DNA from: Ailanthus altissimus
Lineage: Eukaryota; Streptophyta; Magnoliopsida; Sapindales; Simaroubaceae
Direction of reading: 5' to 3'
DNA: 64,000 nt
NCBI GenBank assembly: GCA_946807835.1
Contig: OX327703.1
Coordinates: forward strand, 1,309,501-1,373,500
Part shown: positions 1 to 11,207 of the stretch, in pieces
How the letters are laid out: the number at the start of each line of letters is the position of its first letter
Position numbering within the stretch: position 1 is the first letter of the stretch
Notes under the pieces: generated by a model
Databases searched by the model: none
What the model saw: only the letters and a program-made list of their open reading frames with translations
Told to the model about the DNA's origin: nothing
Program-made: the position numbers and the translations under genes

Positions 1-1674
1 ATAACGTGTTTTGGTGTTTGATTATGAGTCCTCTAAATATCATTTGAGTCCTTCCATTTTATTTGAATAGCTTTCAATACAACATTATTCATTACCTTTG
101 TCCTCCATTATTTGGTTAGATTTATATTTTCGATTGACTTTCTCTCTCCAAAAGTAAGATTTTCTCCATTTTCTCTTTCATTTTGCTTTTTTTCTCTCCT
201 TTTTTTGTTCTCATTGTCTTCTTCTTCTCTTTATCGACTTTTTTTTCTCTTTCATTTTCTTTTTTTTAAGGTAGGAAACATACTGCTATTTTTTCTCTTC
301 TAGAAAAAACATATATATTTTTCTTTGGCAACTAACTAAAAATTTTAACTTTTGTGGTTAGGTCATTTGGAGGAAGTAAAAATGGGTTTGAAAATGAAAT
401 TTCGGGCAAAGTAAAATGCTACTAAGTAAAATTGCCCATTCTTTTAACACTATAAGACCAAGTAGAAGGAAAATAAATTAGAAAATGGTCAAATGAGCCA
501 ATAGGGTATTGGTTATTTCACAAGGATTTAAAAATACACAAACAAGAAAAGTAGTGACATTTTATAAGGTTGTATCCTTTTATATTAATTTTAAAATAAT
601 ACAACCATTAAAGACCCCACTTGGATTGAAAATGGTGATGGTTCATTTAGAACCATTGATCAAATTTAACATTTGAGCTAATGGTCATAAAACAAGAGGT
701 GTATGTGGAGAGTTATGTTCCAAATGAAAAGGTACTTGTTGCTTATAAATATATATTGATACCATAAAATATGTGCATAAAAAAATGCATAGAAAAATGC
801 AAAAAAAGGTGCATATATTATACAAGAGAGAGTACAAGAAAGCATAAAGATGCACGAAGTGATGATATAATGTCAACAAAGTTATTCTATGGTTTAGTAT
901 CTTAGGAGTGCACCCAAAAAAAACCAAAACCATTGAATACTGAGGTTAGATCATCATGCAACCTGATTGCACTAGGATAATATCATCGAGGGACGAAAAT
1001 CTATCCTTAAGTACAATGTACTCTTACATGCCTTAGCTTACTATCTATTTTTTTTTTATCTATGATTGTGAAGCATCTATCAACTTTCCAATATTTCCAA
1101 CATAGGGTATTTCAATATTTTCCCCTTACAAAATTTTGTCCTTAAAATTCTAAATAATATATATATATATTCACTCATATTGTCTAACATTTTTAGAAAC
1201 ACTCAAGATTAATTTTTTTTCCTTAATATTTCATTCTTTTGAATGAATTTTTACTCTATTTAGCATTTATGAATATTAGGCTCATTATCTAGATATCCCA
1301 AATAGTTCGTGCAAAATTAACCTTTTTGAGAGGATTCAACCCAGATTTCAGGTCCAACATGTCATGTAATTAGACTCGTTGACTTATGAACCTTTGAAAT
1401 GAGTCACATAAGTCATGATAAGTCAAGAACGAATTAGATTTTGAATCTTATTCAAATTTTAATTGATTAATTGTTATTCTACGTGATGAAAGATTTTCAC
1501 AATTGGACAAATTCCACTTAAATCATTCTCTTTTGGTTAAAATGGATCAGATTTTTTAATTAACTTAGATTAATTAAATTCATGCTTTGATAAGGATTTA
1601 GATCCATGCATTCATACTTTAATGCGGATTTAGATTTAAACACTATAAATATGCATGAAACATTGCTTATAGTT
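1..1674. other. AT-rich DNA without recognisable genes
   Basis: The stretch is AT-rich with pyrimidine-rich runs near 130-300 and an AT dinucleotide run near 1151-1168. The short open frames here, such as one at 112-303 made mostly of Phe, Leu and Ser, are what CT-rich low-complexity DNA gives by chance. I recognise no repeat family, RNA gene or protein domain. Confidence 0.6.
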
Positions 1675-1987
1675 TGTTAAAAGAGGAAACAAATCAAATA
1701 TTTTGTTAAAAAGAAAACAAATTATTTGATTTGTTAAAAGAGTAAACAAATTATTTGATGTCTTAAAAGAGTAAACAAATCAAATAATTTTCTCCTTAAT
1801 TGATTTTTATGTCAAATATTCTCAATTACTTTTTATGTGTATTTTTCACTTATATGTAATTACCTAGTTTAGCTTTTTCTTCCTTTTTCAACATTAGAAT
1901 AGCCCTATAAATGTAAAGCGTATTCTTTGTATTTTGATATACAACAATACATAATTCTTGTTCAAATTATTTCTTCTTATTCTCTCA
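1675..1987 (+). mobile_element. 5' LTR of copia-A element
   Basis: A repeat of about 313 bp begins with TG (TGTTAAAAG at 1675) and ends with CA at 1987, eight bases before a primer-binding site. Those are the hallmarks of a plant LTR retrotransposon 5' LTR. A diverged copy is present in reverse orientation at about 40005-40260: long blocks match, for example the stretch around 1800-1870 and the stretch around 1885-1965. The U3 part begins with a short tandem array. The downstream PBS and gag fix the orientation as plus. The inverted copy confirms that this is a dispersed LTR and not unique DNA. Confidence 0.85.
1676..1790 (+). repeat. Tandem repeat of about 28 bp in LTR U3, four units
   Basis: Four imperfect units share a core of the type GTTAAAAGAGNAAACAAAT followed by a TTTGAT-like spacer. 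The inverted LTR copy near 40200-40260 shows only about two units. Repeats of this kind in U3 are often promoter or enhancer modules in plant retrotransposons; that role is inference. Confidence 0.75.
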
Positions 1988-1994
1988 ATTTTTA

Positions 1995-2007
1995 TGGTAT
2001 CAGAGCC
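1995..2007 (+). promoter_or_regulatory. Primer-binding site, initiator Met tRNA
   Basis: TGGTATCAGAGCC is complementary to the 3' end of plant initiator methionine tRNA, the usual primer for minus-strand synthesis in copia elements. It lies eight bases after the LTR end at 1987. Confidence 0.93.
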
Positions 2008-2191
2008 TCTTCTGAGTTAATTTTTCTTTCTCTACCATGTAAACAGTATTATGAACAACGTCTCAAATAGTAGGACCAACAGTGATATGAACAATGTTAC
2101 AAAACAATACCATAAACAGTGCCCACGAATAATACCTGTCGTGAATAGTATATGTAAACAATACTACTGCTCTGGACCTTAGGTTTCTTAC

Positions 2192-3480
2192 ATGACCTTC
2201 CTTGACTTGGAAAAGAAGAAGAAGGAATTTAGTAAGATGATGGTAAAGAAATTTATTGACGATATAAATGCTTTCACCATACATTACTCGAATATTTCTA
2301 GTCCCATTTTAGTTACCAAATTGCTTGAAAGAGACAACTATAGACAATGGAGTAGTGCGATGCGTATAGCTTTAAATGTCAATAATAAAATTGGATTCAT
2401 CAATGGGAAGATACAAGCACTACCTCAATCTGACCATAAGTCTTCAGTGTGGTAACAATGTAATGATATGGCATTATCCTAAATTTTGAATTCAATTTAT
2501 TTTAATATTACAGGAAGTATTATTTATATAGAAACTGTAAACGAAGTCTGGGAACACTTTAAAGATAGGTTCTCTCAAGAGAATGACCCCCGAATTTATC
2601 AAATTTGACAAGAAAGTATTAAACAACGACAAGGATGTTAGTCCATTTTAGCCTATTACACTAAGATGAAGTCACTTTGGGACAAGTTGACATTTTATCA
2701 AGATCAATTTCTTATACTTGTAGGGGTTTAAAAGGCCTTGTCGAATTAGAAGAAAAAGAAATTGTCATACAGTTCTTAATAGGACTAAATGAATCTTATG
2801 CCAGCATGCAAGGTTAAATTCTCATGATGAGTTCTCTCTAAACACACGAAATTTTCATGTCTTGATACTCTAACAAGAGAAATAAATTAAAGTAAAAATT
2901 TGAAAAGAGAGAGCCAATCATGCTACGACACAAGTTTTAAATGTTTCAAAAACTAATGAGCAAGCATCAAAGAGAAAGAATTGTATACATTGTGGAAAAG
3001 AAAACCACACTATTGATCATTGCTACTTTCTCTATTGTTTTGTTTCCCTAGACACAAGTTACATGATAATGAAGTAAAGCCAAGAGGAAAGAATCCTAAT
3101 GTTAATAACTCAAAGGCTAAAGAAAAATCTGAGAGGCAAAGTTTTTCCAATACTACTCGCGAAGAGTATAATCAACTCAAATCTATTCTTAGAAAGGATA
3201 ATGGTAGCACTTTTTCTTTTATGAACACTACAAGTATTAGCTCTCCTTTCTATTATAAGATTAAATCCCATCACATACTAAATGAATTATTCATAGTGGG
3301 GCTACCGACCATATTTCTAATATTCAACCAACATTGCATAAGACAACTCCTTCCTACAATTCTGTTCAGTTACTAAATAGAGGCCAAGCTAAGATTAATT
3401 GTGTTAGGTCAACAAAGTCATTGAATAACATCACTCTAAATGATGTCCTCTATATACTAAAATTTAGAGTTATTCTGAGA
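2192..3480 (+). pseudogene. copia-A gag and protease, decayed and truncated
   Basis: This is the start of a Ty1/copia polyprotein. Residues from 2192 match the copia gag N-terminus: a segment with LLERDNYRQWSSAMRIAL, then IGFINGKI. A stop follows at about 2454. Further gag pieces appear in shifted frames (VNEVWEHFKDRFSQEN near 2530; FLIGLNESYASMQG near 2770). A complete CCHC zinc knuckle (C-x2-C-x4-H-x4-C) lies at 2982-3023 and would bind the packaged RNA. The protease motif follows at 3292 in another frame as HSGATDH, with His in place of the catalytic Asp, and similarity continues to LNDVLYILKF near 3450. It ends abruptly there. Integrase, RT and RNase H are absent downstream; candidate continuations lie on the opposite strand at 52.9-53.4 kb and 40.3-40.7 kb. 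Confidence 0.85.
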
Positions 3481-4690
3481 AGTATTTGCTAAGTGAGTAC
3501 TTTTAGTATTTTCTCGCTTCAATTTGTCTTCCTATTGCATACAATGTGAAATGAGCTTATTAAGAGTCCATTAAACCTTTTGGGTGTTGTAACTTATTTT
3601 AAATTAACTGTAGTGTGTAAGAAGAGATATAAAAAAATAGATGTATGAGCAAGTCATTAGATGGCTCTAATTTTAGTGCCTTTAGCTTAAAGCAAGATTA
3701 GACATCTTATGATGTACTCCCTTATATTCCCTTTGCCATTTTGCTTTATTGAAACAAGGTTAGCTAGTAACATACTTGTTTCAGCCTTTTAAATTTTGGC
3801 GAAGTGTTGTTCAATTTTCTCAAGAAATTTCTTAGCATTTGTTTTCTCAGAAATAGTGCCTTAAATATAAGAAGGAAATTTATATTGGAAAATATAGTAG
3901 AAGCAGATAAAACTTACAGAGAATACATAATAAAATAACAAGCTAATCATGTCATTATTTTAAGCATATACATACATGATATAAATAAATATATAAAAGT
4001 GGACTCCATCATGAGATACCTAGCACAATATTGATATTTAGTCTTTGCACAGAAATATATAACTGTAAGTGATACTTTCAATACAGTAATCAAATGTTGA
4101 TAATAAATCCTGCCAATAATAAATCTTTCTTTGAACCGACTTATTGCATGCATAGAAAACTTGATAATTATCACACATTTATTAGCGCAAATATGCCTAT
4201 TATTTAGCCAAAAAATAATATTTCTTTGGGGCGATTATTTTTTTGCATAAATAATAAACATATTCATCTTCATATCCTAAAATAAAAAAAATCTATATAA
4301 TAGAGGTTACTTTGACAACATGTTATTTCAATCAATTTGTTTCAAAACATAAGACAAGTCATGTAAAGAAAAATAACTGAATGCTAATAAATAGACAAAT
4401 TAAGTTTTTGTATGCATTGGAATGGTGCATGGCACCAAGGCCGCTGTGGTTACAATACTATTAATGGTTCAAAACAGGGTCAATGGTTATTGGGTCAAAT
4501 ACAAATAGATTAAATTTTGGGTTGGATCTCTATGAATCGGGTTTGGTAAACCCAATTCTCCTAAAAATAATTGAACACCCCATAATTTTGACCATAAATT
4601 TGCTAACTTTAGATTTACAAATATCCAAAAATAGACCACAAATAAATTTAGGTCAAAATATGACTTATTTATAAATTTTTCAAAGTTTTA
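3481..4690. other. Non-coding DNA downstream of copia-A fragment
   Basis: There are no frames with recognisable domains. The sequence is AT-rich and not obviously repeated elsewhere in the window. The left breakpoint of the proposed large inversion would fall somewhere between 3481 and 5414. Confidence 0.5.
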
Positions 4691-4699
4691 AAGCTAAAT

Positions 4700-5414
4700 T
4701 GTAGTTAATAAAGTTAGAGAAGGCTGAATGAGAAAAGTCAATTACATTTGGACTTATATGAAAATATTACAAACATTTATGGCCAAACTATAATTATATA
4801 AAAAATTAAGGGACTTTATAAAAATAGTAACCATTATAGGGCCTATTTGCAAAATTTCTAAACTTTTGTAGTCAAAATATAATTAAATAAAACTAAAAGG
4901 TATGTATTTGATATTTACAAAACAAAACCTTTCTCACAGCCATCTCAGCTACTTCCTTTCTTTCTTTTTTTAATTAATGGCAAATATAAATAAAAAATAA
5001 AGAAAAAAAATTCTAAATTGTTAAAGAAAAAACACAAAAAAACATCAAATTGAAGTTGAATTTTGATGTTTATCATCATTAATTCTTTAAATCAATAACC
5101 TTTAACCATACTTCAACCTCAAATCATAATAAAAAAATATAAACTTAATAATTTTCCTTAACAAAATTAAGAAAAATGCATAATAAATTTCTCTCTCTGT
5201 GATGGAAAAAAGAAGAAAAGATTTATATGTGAATTGATTTGATTGTGGAAAGCTATTATACTTTTAGTTCTTATTCAAATCTGTTAATCTTCAAGTTCTA
5301 ATCACCATGAATTCCTCAGATATTTGTTTTTAACATTCATCCTGATAATTTGACATGATAGATTTTGAATTATATTCATATAGATATGAATATAATATAT
5401 AGTTATGTCTAACA
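4700..5414 (+). repeat. Dispersed repeat R (LTR-like or TIR-element end)
   Basis: Three blocks recur at 53.8-56.2 kb. Block 4800-5055 matches 55860-56110 in reverse orientation. Block 5040-5190 matches both arms of the inverted repeat at 53779-54036. Block 5280-5414 matches 56110-56243 in the same orientation. The right end is sharp, finishing GTTATGTCTAACA at 5414, right against LINE coding sequence. At 56243 the same end is followed by a mutated primer-binding site, so it may be the 3' end of a copia LTR. The alternative is a TIR element, because TGTTAGACATAAC and its complement would then be the termini. Within the repeat a small hairpin centres near 5050. Confidence 0.65.
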
Positions 5415-5739
5415 TCCCTCTCATTGCCATTCTTAACGCTAATTTTAAGGTTCTGAAATATTGATATTGACTCTGAATTGTAAGAATTTACCCACACACT
5501 CCTTGGAAGCTCCCTTGTCCACTTCTTAAACTTCACCAATTAGTGAGCCTAGGAACCTTTCCGCCTCAACATTCATAAAGTATAATGGTAAACCATGGAT
5601 CTGCACCCAAAAAGAAACCTTGTCAAAGGCCAAATCTTATATGCGATTGTTTCCTAAAAGGTTAGTTAGTACTATAAGTTGACTATCAAAGCTCTATGGC
5701 TCTTCCGACATAATTCTACTAATATCATTCTTTGTTCGA
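5415..5739 (-). pseudogene. LINE ORF1 fragment, DUF4283 domain middle part
   Basis: Read on the minus strand, this encodes the conserved core of the DUF4283 domain found in ORF1 of plant L1-type LINEs: a segment with SFDSQLIVL, then LAFDKVSFWVQIHGLPL, then LGSLIGEV, then CVGKFLQFRVNINISEPLK. These proteins bind the LINE RNA. Several in-frame stops and a one-base shift show decay. The piece is flanked at 5740 by the MULE target duplication and continues on the far side of the MULE at 19949-20195, which holds the N-terminus. At 5415 it ends abruptly against repeat R after PLKLALRMAMRG. The zinc-knuckle part expected about ten residues later is found at 56.3 kb on the other strand. Confidence 0.85.
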
Positions 5740-5748
5740 AAAGAAAAA

Positions 5749-6415
5749 GGAAAACTTTCATAAATAGCCCTCATATTTTATTATTATTCTTTTTTAAGCA
5801 ATTTTCAAATTACTATTTTTTATTAGCCAAAATTTTCAAAATAGGACAATTTTATCCTAAAATCAAAATGAAACTATTCTCCTACTTTTCCACCGAAATA
5901 TTTTAAGCTTTTACAAATTTAGTTAAATAAAAAATTTTGAAGTTGTCATTACATAGATCGGGTCTTTCACAACATATTTATCACTTCAAATCAAGAAAAT
6001 GGTCGATTCTTGATAAGTTTTTTACAAATTTTGAGAATTTTTAATGTTGTTAGAAATAGTTAGAATTTACATTTGAAGTTAGAAATATGTGAAATTAATG
6101 AATTATATGTGAAAAATGGGTTAGAATTGTATAAAACATATTTTAAATGGGCAAAAAATGAAATTTTTTGGTGTATTTTACCTAAACCAAAAGGCGGTCG
6201 GTCACCGCCTGGTTATCTTCAATCTCGAGGCCATCTTGGGTATTTTGCCTAAACCAAAAGGTAGTCAATCACTGCCTAGTTATCTTCAATCTCGGGGCCA
6301 TCTCGGGCCGGAGATGTGCCTGAGAACATCTCGTAGAAGCCATAGACTTTGAGTCCGCGATGTTGCACTGTTATGCCACGTGGTGCCTTCATAGGCTGCC
6401 ACGTGGTGCAATTAT
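5749..6415. repeat. Left terminal inverted repeat of MULE
   Basis: This pairs with 19195-19939 in inverted orientation, with many small indels but long matching blocks. Examples are the AAGTTGTCATT block near 5940, the ATTTATCA block near 5970 and the region around 6160-6240 that mentions TCTCGAGG. Near its inner end are two CACGTG palindromes at 6377-6382 and 6400-6405. The short open frame at 6158-6352 is an accident of this TIR. Confidence 0.9.
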
Positions 6416-6889
6416 AATTTTTTTAATTAAGTCTAATTTTATTTAAAATTTTTCCCAAATTAAATATAATTCTATTAAGTAATTAATTACTCAATAAGTT
6501 GATTAATATTATAAATTTATCTATTATAATATAATTTTGTATATGTGTTATTAAGTAATAATAATTTTAATTTTTTATAACATTATTTATTTAATGAGTA
6601 CCTTTTGTAATTAATTATATATTAAAAAAATAATTTAATTAATTATTATAATATTTTTATTAATATGTTAGTGTTTAATTTCCCTTTCCCTTTTATGTTT
6701 GTTGATTGAATTAATATATTATTATTTGTGAATATTTTTTAAATAATATTGTATGTTTCTTAGTAGGTATGCTTGTTATTTGTTAATAATATTAATTTAT
6801 TTATTTTCTTAATTATTACAAGAAAAATAATATATCAAAAAGATATAGACTTCTAGAGCATATATTTTTTCGTGCATCTGTGACACCTT

Positions 6890-8405
6890 ATTCGAAGATA
6901 TGGAGTCTAAACTCTATAAAGAAAAAACTAATAGAGAATTAAAAGGCAATGTTTAGGCAGACGTGTATGGGGTATTTCTTAGATATGCCAAATTTGACTT
7001 TCTCCAGTATTTTGGTGAACGAGTTATTATTGCATGAGGTGCAAACCTCCAATTTACATGATGAGATGTAGTTTTACATAGGGAAGAAATGCATTCGATT
7101 TAGCTGGCAGGAGTTTGTACTTATCACTAAACTAGCAATGCGAGATTACCCTTCCGCCCAGTAGCTAAAGAATAAATCAGGCACTCGATTGTGGAATATA
7201 TATTTTTCAGGGGTAAAAAAATTGTTGTACATATTTCTTGATAATTGGTACGAACGTCTGAAACTTATAGAGATGGATGATAAAGATGCAGTAAAGTTGA
7301 GGTTATTCTATTTTGTGCATCGTGTTTTGATCCCACAAGACGAATGTAGTGGGATTTAAAATTTTGTATGTTTAGTAAACAACCTTGACGAGTTTAATAA
7401 GTATCCATGGGACAATATTGCATGGACCATACTTTATAACTCACGTAAGAAGGCCATATTCCAAAACTTTGAGAAAATAAATACAAAAGGATTTGCAGAG
7501 AGTAGTTTGAGAGTTACAACTTGTATGAATTTTTGCATGCATTTTTGGTACGTCATAATTTTTTTGTACTTAACATTTTGATCTTAATTATTTATTTATT
7601 TTTGTATAAGCTAAACTTATATCTTACAAATTATCATATTAGGTATAAATTTTCGAGGCAATTCTAATGTACGATGAGGTTTTCGGTATTCAGTTCAGTG
7701 ATCACTTCCCTCGTATTGTGAATTGAACGACTCAAAGGACTCCACAATTCGATGACATTAATAATACAATACTAAGAAGGATTTGATATGTTTTGAGATT
7801 AATGAAAAAAATATAAGTATATAAATTTTATTTTGTATTATGCATAACTTAATTTTAAAATTTGTAGGTTCTTTCGGTACATCGTAAATTAGTACTAAAA
7901 GATCATGAGAATAAAGAGACATCTAGGCATTCTAAGCAGGAGTTATGCTGGGGACTTACAAATATGTATGATTATGAAAGGAGCAAGAGAAAATGCTAAA
8001 GGGCCTATGTTCATTTTAGCAAACCTAACGATGATGATATAGATGTGGAAGGGGATGGATATGAATGGGCAAATGCACAAATGTCAGCATCAGTGCCTGG
8101 AGCAACGGTATATTACTTATTTACAACTGAAGATAAAATTTCATATATATATATATATATATTTATAAATAAGTTATTGACTATGGTTATGTTTCTTGTA
8201 ATTTAAACACAGTGCATCTACAGACTGTGACGTTACACATCAGATTGAGCAACTGCGAGAGGAGATGATTAAAAGATTTGATCGTACTAAAGCTGCACTG
8301 CTGCATAGAATGGAAAATTACAAGGATGAAATTTTTACAAAGCTTGATCAGCTCCAGACCAATCTTACACAGCAGATGCAACAGATGATGATGTACTTTA
8401 GGTAG
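6890..8405 (+). pseudogene. MULE-borne DUF1985/Ulp1-type protein, first exons
   Basis: Frames around 6960-7550 give the DUF1985 pattern: LDMPNLTFSSILVNELLLHEV, then KCIRFSWQEFVLITKL, then WERLK-like and NNLDEFNKYPWDNIAWTIL. DUF1985 is the N-terminal domain of Ulp1-like (C48) cysteine protease genes captured by plant MULEs. A GT at 7548 and an AG at 7641-7642 fit an intron. The next exon resumes with FGIQFSDHFPRIVN and ends near 7790. A further exon follows from about 7868 to 8108. The last piece (8213-8405), after the acceptor AG at 8211-8212, is an uninterrupted coiled-coil-like helix (IEQLREEMIKRFDR... to QQMMMYFR, stop at 8403). The 5' part contains several stops, so it is a relic. AT-rich DNA at 6416-6889 separates it from the TIR. 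Confidence 0.75.
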
Positions 8406-9340
8406 TCGTGCTCCTTCTAACCCAACGAAAGTCAGAATATGGTGAGAGAAATAAATTTAAAATTACAGTTTGACTTTTTTTAGTATATATATATGTATAT
8501 ATTAGTTTGGAGAGAACACAACAGCAAGCTGCCAATATAGTTTTCAGACCTCAACTACTGGTCATGGTACACAGCTCCAGCCACAAATTGACAGTCCTAC
8601 ATGTATTGAGATCTTACCTGCCTCTATAAGGGTGTGAGTTAGTATGGGAGACCGTATAAGCCTACACGGTATTTGCACACCCCATATATAACTCTCTTTC
8701 TACAAAAGATATACATGAGAAGAAGAAAATTGAAATTCAAGTAGAACCTGAAGCAAATATAAATCCATTGCAGCAGATAGCATTGGTCATCTTAGTTAAG
8801 TTTCAGACCTGGACAAGGATGAGGGTATAGTTATCTTATCTGGCCTTGAAACTAACCGACATGGTTTCGAGAATTGTCACACACCTGGCTGGATGACTTT
8901 GTAAGTAAAATTTATTTATTTGAATTTACACATTTACTTAACAATAATCATATGTGCTGAAATATATTAAATAATTTATAATTTTAATTATTTGCTAATG
9001 CAACATATTAATGAGTATCTGAAGATCGTCTAACTTAGGTAAAACTATTACATTAATGCATTGCCACAATTATCCACTATTGTGGACTCGTACTTCTTTA
9101 TCAGTGTTTAATTAAATTAAATTTATTTTCTTATATGCACTTTTTTGATTACTCGTTTGTTGCTACTTTAGGAGACTTTTAGACTCTTCAATGAGCAACA
9201 CAAAAATGACATTTTTGCCATTGTGTGGAGAGAAAACCTGTTATAGAATGCCCACGGTGCAAAAGAAGATTTCTTCGGTGCACAAGAAGATTTCTTCGGT
9301 GCACATATGTGGATTGAGGTTGGTAAGGTATTGTTAAAAA
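8406..9340 (+). pseudogene. Degenerate 3' part of the DUF1985/Ulp1-type gene
   Basis: AT-rich intron-like stretches alternate with short coding-like islands. The clearest is near 9170-9320, where a frame reads FNEQHKNDIFAIVW and then a repeated GAKEDFF / GAQEDFF followed by GAHMWIE. This position would correspond to the region ahead of or in the protease domain of Ulp1-like genes, but I cannot identify the His-Asp-Cys catalytic residues. The protease call is therefore by position only. Confidence 0.4.
9256..9297 (+). repeat. In-frame 21-bp tandem duplication
   Basis: Two 21-bp units (9256-9276 and 9277-9297) differ at one base. A third partial unit begins at 9298. The length is seven codons, so the reading frame of the surrounding relic is kept. 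Confidence 0.9.
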
Positions 9341-9419
9341 AGTTATTTTTTTATAATTATAATACTATAGACTCTTCTAATTAGTTTTATGTAAGCTTAT
9401 ATTCTTGTCAACTACAATT

Positions 9420-10037
9420 AACAACATTGGGTTATGGCTGAGGTGGACATCTTATGGGCCCAATTTATCAAAAGTTTGACATATTTTTTACAGTCACACG
9501 TCTCTCAACAAACCATCTTTGCATTAACTCTCGAATTTGCTCAACTATGGCAATAACTGTCATTCCACGTGCTTCTTTTGTAATAATATTAATGCTCTCT
9601 CAATGTTGGTGGTCATTATGTCATATCTTCTAAATACTCCTATTAATTGAGCCTATTTTGAAAAACCATCCTCATTTTCTAAGTATTTTGTTGCCTTCGA
9701 TTTTATTTCTCGCATCTTTTTAATTGTTCTTTGAAAGTTAGCTAGGCGATACACCTTGGCAACAATAAAATAAGAAGCCAAATATACTCTCCTTTCTTTG
9801 TATTCGACGGTATCTTATATCATGCAACTAAATTACCCTTCAAGTGATGGATGCATATCCTATGATATACATTAGGAAATACCTCTCTAATGGCCTTCTC
9901 AATACTAGAATGTCGATTACATATAAAAATAAGGTTCTCAATATCACCAATGACTCCTCAGAGTTTGTCATAAACCACGTCCATGAAGCATCATTTTCTG
10001 AGTCAGCAATACCTCATGCAAGTAGGAATTTTTGGTT
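9420..10037 (-). pseudogene. MULE transposase, catalytic C-terminal half
   Basis: On the minus strand from 10037 the frame reads NNQKFLLA, a stop, then GIADSENDASWTWFMT. This is the strongly conserved block of the MULE transposase core that carries a catalytic acidic residue. After a frameshift it continues as SSIEKAIREVFPNVYH and HHLKGNLVA, then as pieces such as KMREIKSKATKYLENEDGFSK and a TNIAESIN-like block. The gene is interrupted at 10038-10042 by a solo LTR. Its N-terminal half lies beyond at 17574-19032. Together they would encode a cut-and-paste transposase acting on the 5749/19939 TIRs. Stops and shifts make it dead. Confidence 0.87.
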
Positions 10038-10599
10038 GTTTCTGTTAGGAGTTGTCCATTCTAGGGTGTTTTCATGTGGGTCTTGTGTTTAACAATAAAA
10101 TATACATATCTCATACATATAATGAAGCAGTGGAAGCTTAAAACATTGTAGTAAATATAATCATAACATATTAAATGGAATTAACAAAAACAAAATTGAG
10201 AAATAACCCTTGAAGCCTTTGGTTGGAGATTGTTGAAGTCTACCGAAATGTTGTCTTTGATCAATTCTAGTAATCAACAATTATGGGTTTGATTATCTAA
10301 AATGACAGCCTTTGATCTAATAGAAGTTTAACAACTTAAACTTATGTTCTTGATTTTTTCTTTTGATTAACACTTAATCAATTAATCAAAACATATTTTG
10401 TTAAATTGGTTTTATGCCTTCTAAAAGAAAATAATGAATTCAACTATTGAATCCATTAATTAGAAAATAATTTCTCTTTTATCTCTTTGTAATGGCTGAC
10501 CAATTTTTTGCAAAATAAAAACTTAACAAACTTAATGAATTTAATTTACATTTGTCTTATTTATACAAATGAATTTAATTTCATTTTATAACATAATTT

Positions 10600-10830
10600 C
10601 AATTTGAATTTAACCTACCCTAATCATAGTTAACTATTAACTTTAGTTAGGTTAAATTAACATTTAAATATTCTAACTATAGTTAACATTTAACTCTAGT
10701 TAGGTTAAGAACATTTAAATATTTTAACTATAATTAACTAATTTAACTATGGTTAGGTTAACGTTTACTTAATCATTAAGTATAGTTAATCTAACTTAAC
10801 CAAATGGTTAACTTTTAACCTTAGTTAATC
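10600..10830. repeat. Array of TTAACTATAGTTAA-like palindromes
   Basis: Short blocks such as AACTATAGTTAA, TTAACTATAATTAA and TAGTTAGGTTAA recur irregularly at least six times, mixed with TTTAAATATT blocks. They lie inside the solo copia-B LTR. The corresponding stretch of the complete copia-B LTRs is AT-rich but does not show the same array. Confidence 0.6.
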
Positions 10831-11207
10831 TTAAATTATTTATTCAATAATTAAATAAATAAATATTTATTTGAAGTATTTAACAATTAAATAATCATTA
10901 AGTGAAATTACATTTATGTCTTTACTCGGTTACCAAGTTAACCTAAAGTGGGTCCCACCATCTGGCCATATACTTTAATTAACTTAACTGTAGTAAATTG
11001 CTGGATTTTACTGTATTGAACTATTCAATACGGTACGCTGCCCAAGTGCTCAAAGAGTACATTTCATTTTGGGATTCCCTAAGTCTACCCCTGATTTGTC
11101 AAATGGAACTATTCCATAAGTCCGTGATCGATGCCCCACGCACACATTACAGATATTACAAATTAGCGCGTTAGACCATACATGTTGAGGTTACCACATA
11201 TTCGTAT

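Noticed and set aside
112..303. Open frame of 63 residues
   Set aside because: Almost only Phe, Leu, Ser and Ile from a CT-rich low-complexity run, with no domain.
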